From: a bacterium
Lineage (GTDB): Bacteria; Bdellovibrionota_C; UBA2361; SZUA-149
DNA: 6,417 nt
Reading direction: 5' to 3'
Assembly (NCBI GenBank): GCA_003230795.1
Contig: QIGM01000276.1
Span: 1 to 6,417, forward strand
Shown: positions 6,417 through 6,417 of the stretch, piece by piece
How the letters are laid out: each line of letters starts with the position of its first letter
How positions within the stretch are numbered: the first letter of the stretch is position 1
Notes under the pieces: generated by a model
The model's input: the letters and a program-made list of their open reading frames with translations, nothing else
Told to the model about the DNA's origin: nothing
Databases searched by the model: none
Made by a program: the position numbers and the translations under genes

Positions 6417-6417
6417 T

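Noticed and set aside
6336..6417. Plus-strand frame starting ATG 6336, open to the edge
   Set aside because: It is codon-register antisense to the better-supported minus-strand gene end; it has a weak GGAAGA upstream, so it is not excluded but is less likely.

Overview
The window holds seven protein-coding regions, two of them cut by the window edges. Base composition is balanced and genes are tightly packed. Two outer-membrane-type lipoprotein signals and an RND-type periplasmic adaptor point to a Gram-negative bacterium. The mix of a CecR-like TetR regulator, a TPR lipoprotein, an AtoB-type thiolase and a large ABC-2-like permease would suit a proteobacterial or deltaproteobacterial (sensu lato) environmental genome. 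That placement is inference; no rRNA or tRNA is present to settle it.

Region 1 (1-1426, minus strand) is an efflux operon. A TetR/CecR-like repressor (1426-698) overlaps by 4 bp (ATGA) the start of an RND-type membrane fusion protein (701 to beyond the left edge). The pump gene presumably lies further left. The 226-bp divergent spacer (1427-1652) carries a perfect 10+10 bp palindrome at 1478-1503. This is the best candidate operator, and it contains a TTGACT -35-like hexamer facing the repressor gene.

Region 2 (1653-4419, plus strand) is a three-gene, overlapping operon: a coiled-coil lipoprotein of unknown function, a TPR lipoprotein with five repeats, and a complete acetyl-CoA acetyltransferase (thiolase). 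Junctions are TAATG (1-bp overlap) and ATGA (4-bp overlap), so the three are probably translationally coupled. Coupling two predicted envelope lipoproteins to a cytosolic thiolase is unusual and has no obvious functional explanation.

Region 3 (4426-6416, minus strand) converges on the thiolase with only a 6-bp gap. It holds a large polytopic ABC exporter permease and, upstream, the C-terminal 46 codons of an unrecognised gene. As sequenced, the permease frame runs past its natural end and about 107 bp into the antisense of the thiolase. Removing one base from the C4 run (G4 at 4546-4549 on the plus strand) restores a plausible 571-aa protein ending at 4426. The C4 run abuts a hairpin, so the indel may be a sequencing error, a real frameshift mutation or, least likely, a +1 recoding site.

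I found no mobile element, CRISPR array, RNA gene or clear novel defence-type system. The most notable items are the permease frameshift with its hairpin, the lipoprotein-TPR-thiolase coupling, the divergent palindrome and a tandem duplicated Shine-Dalgarno box.
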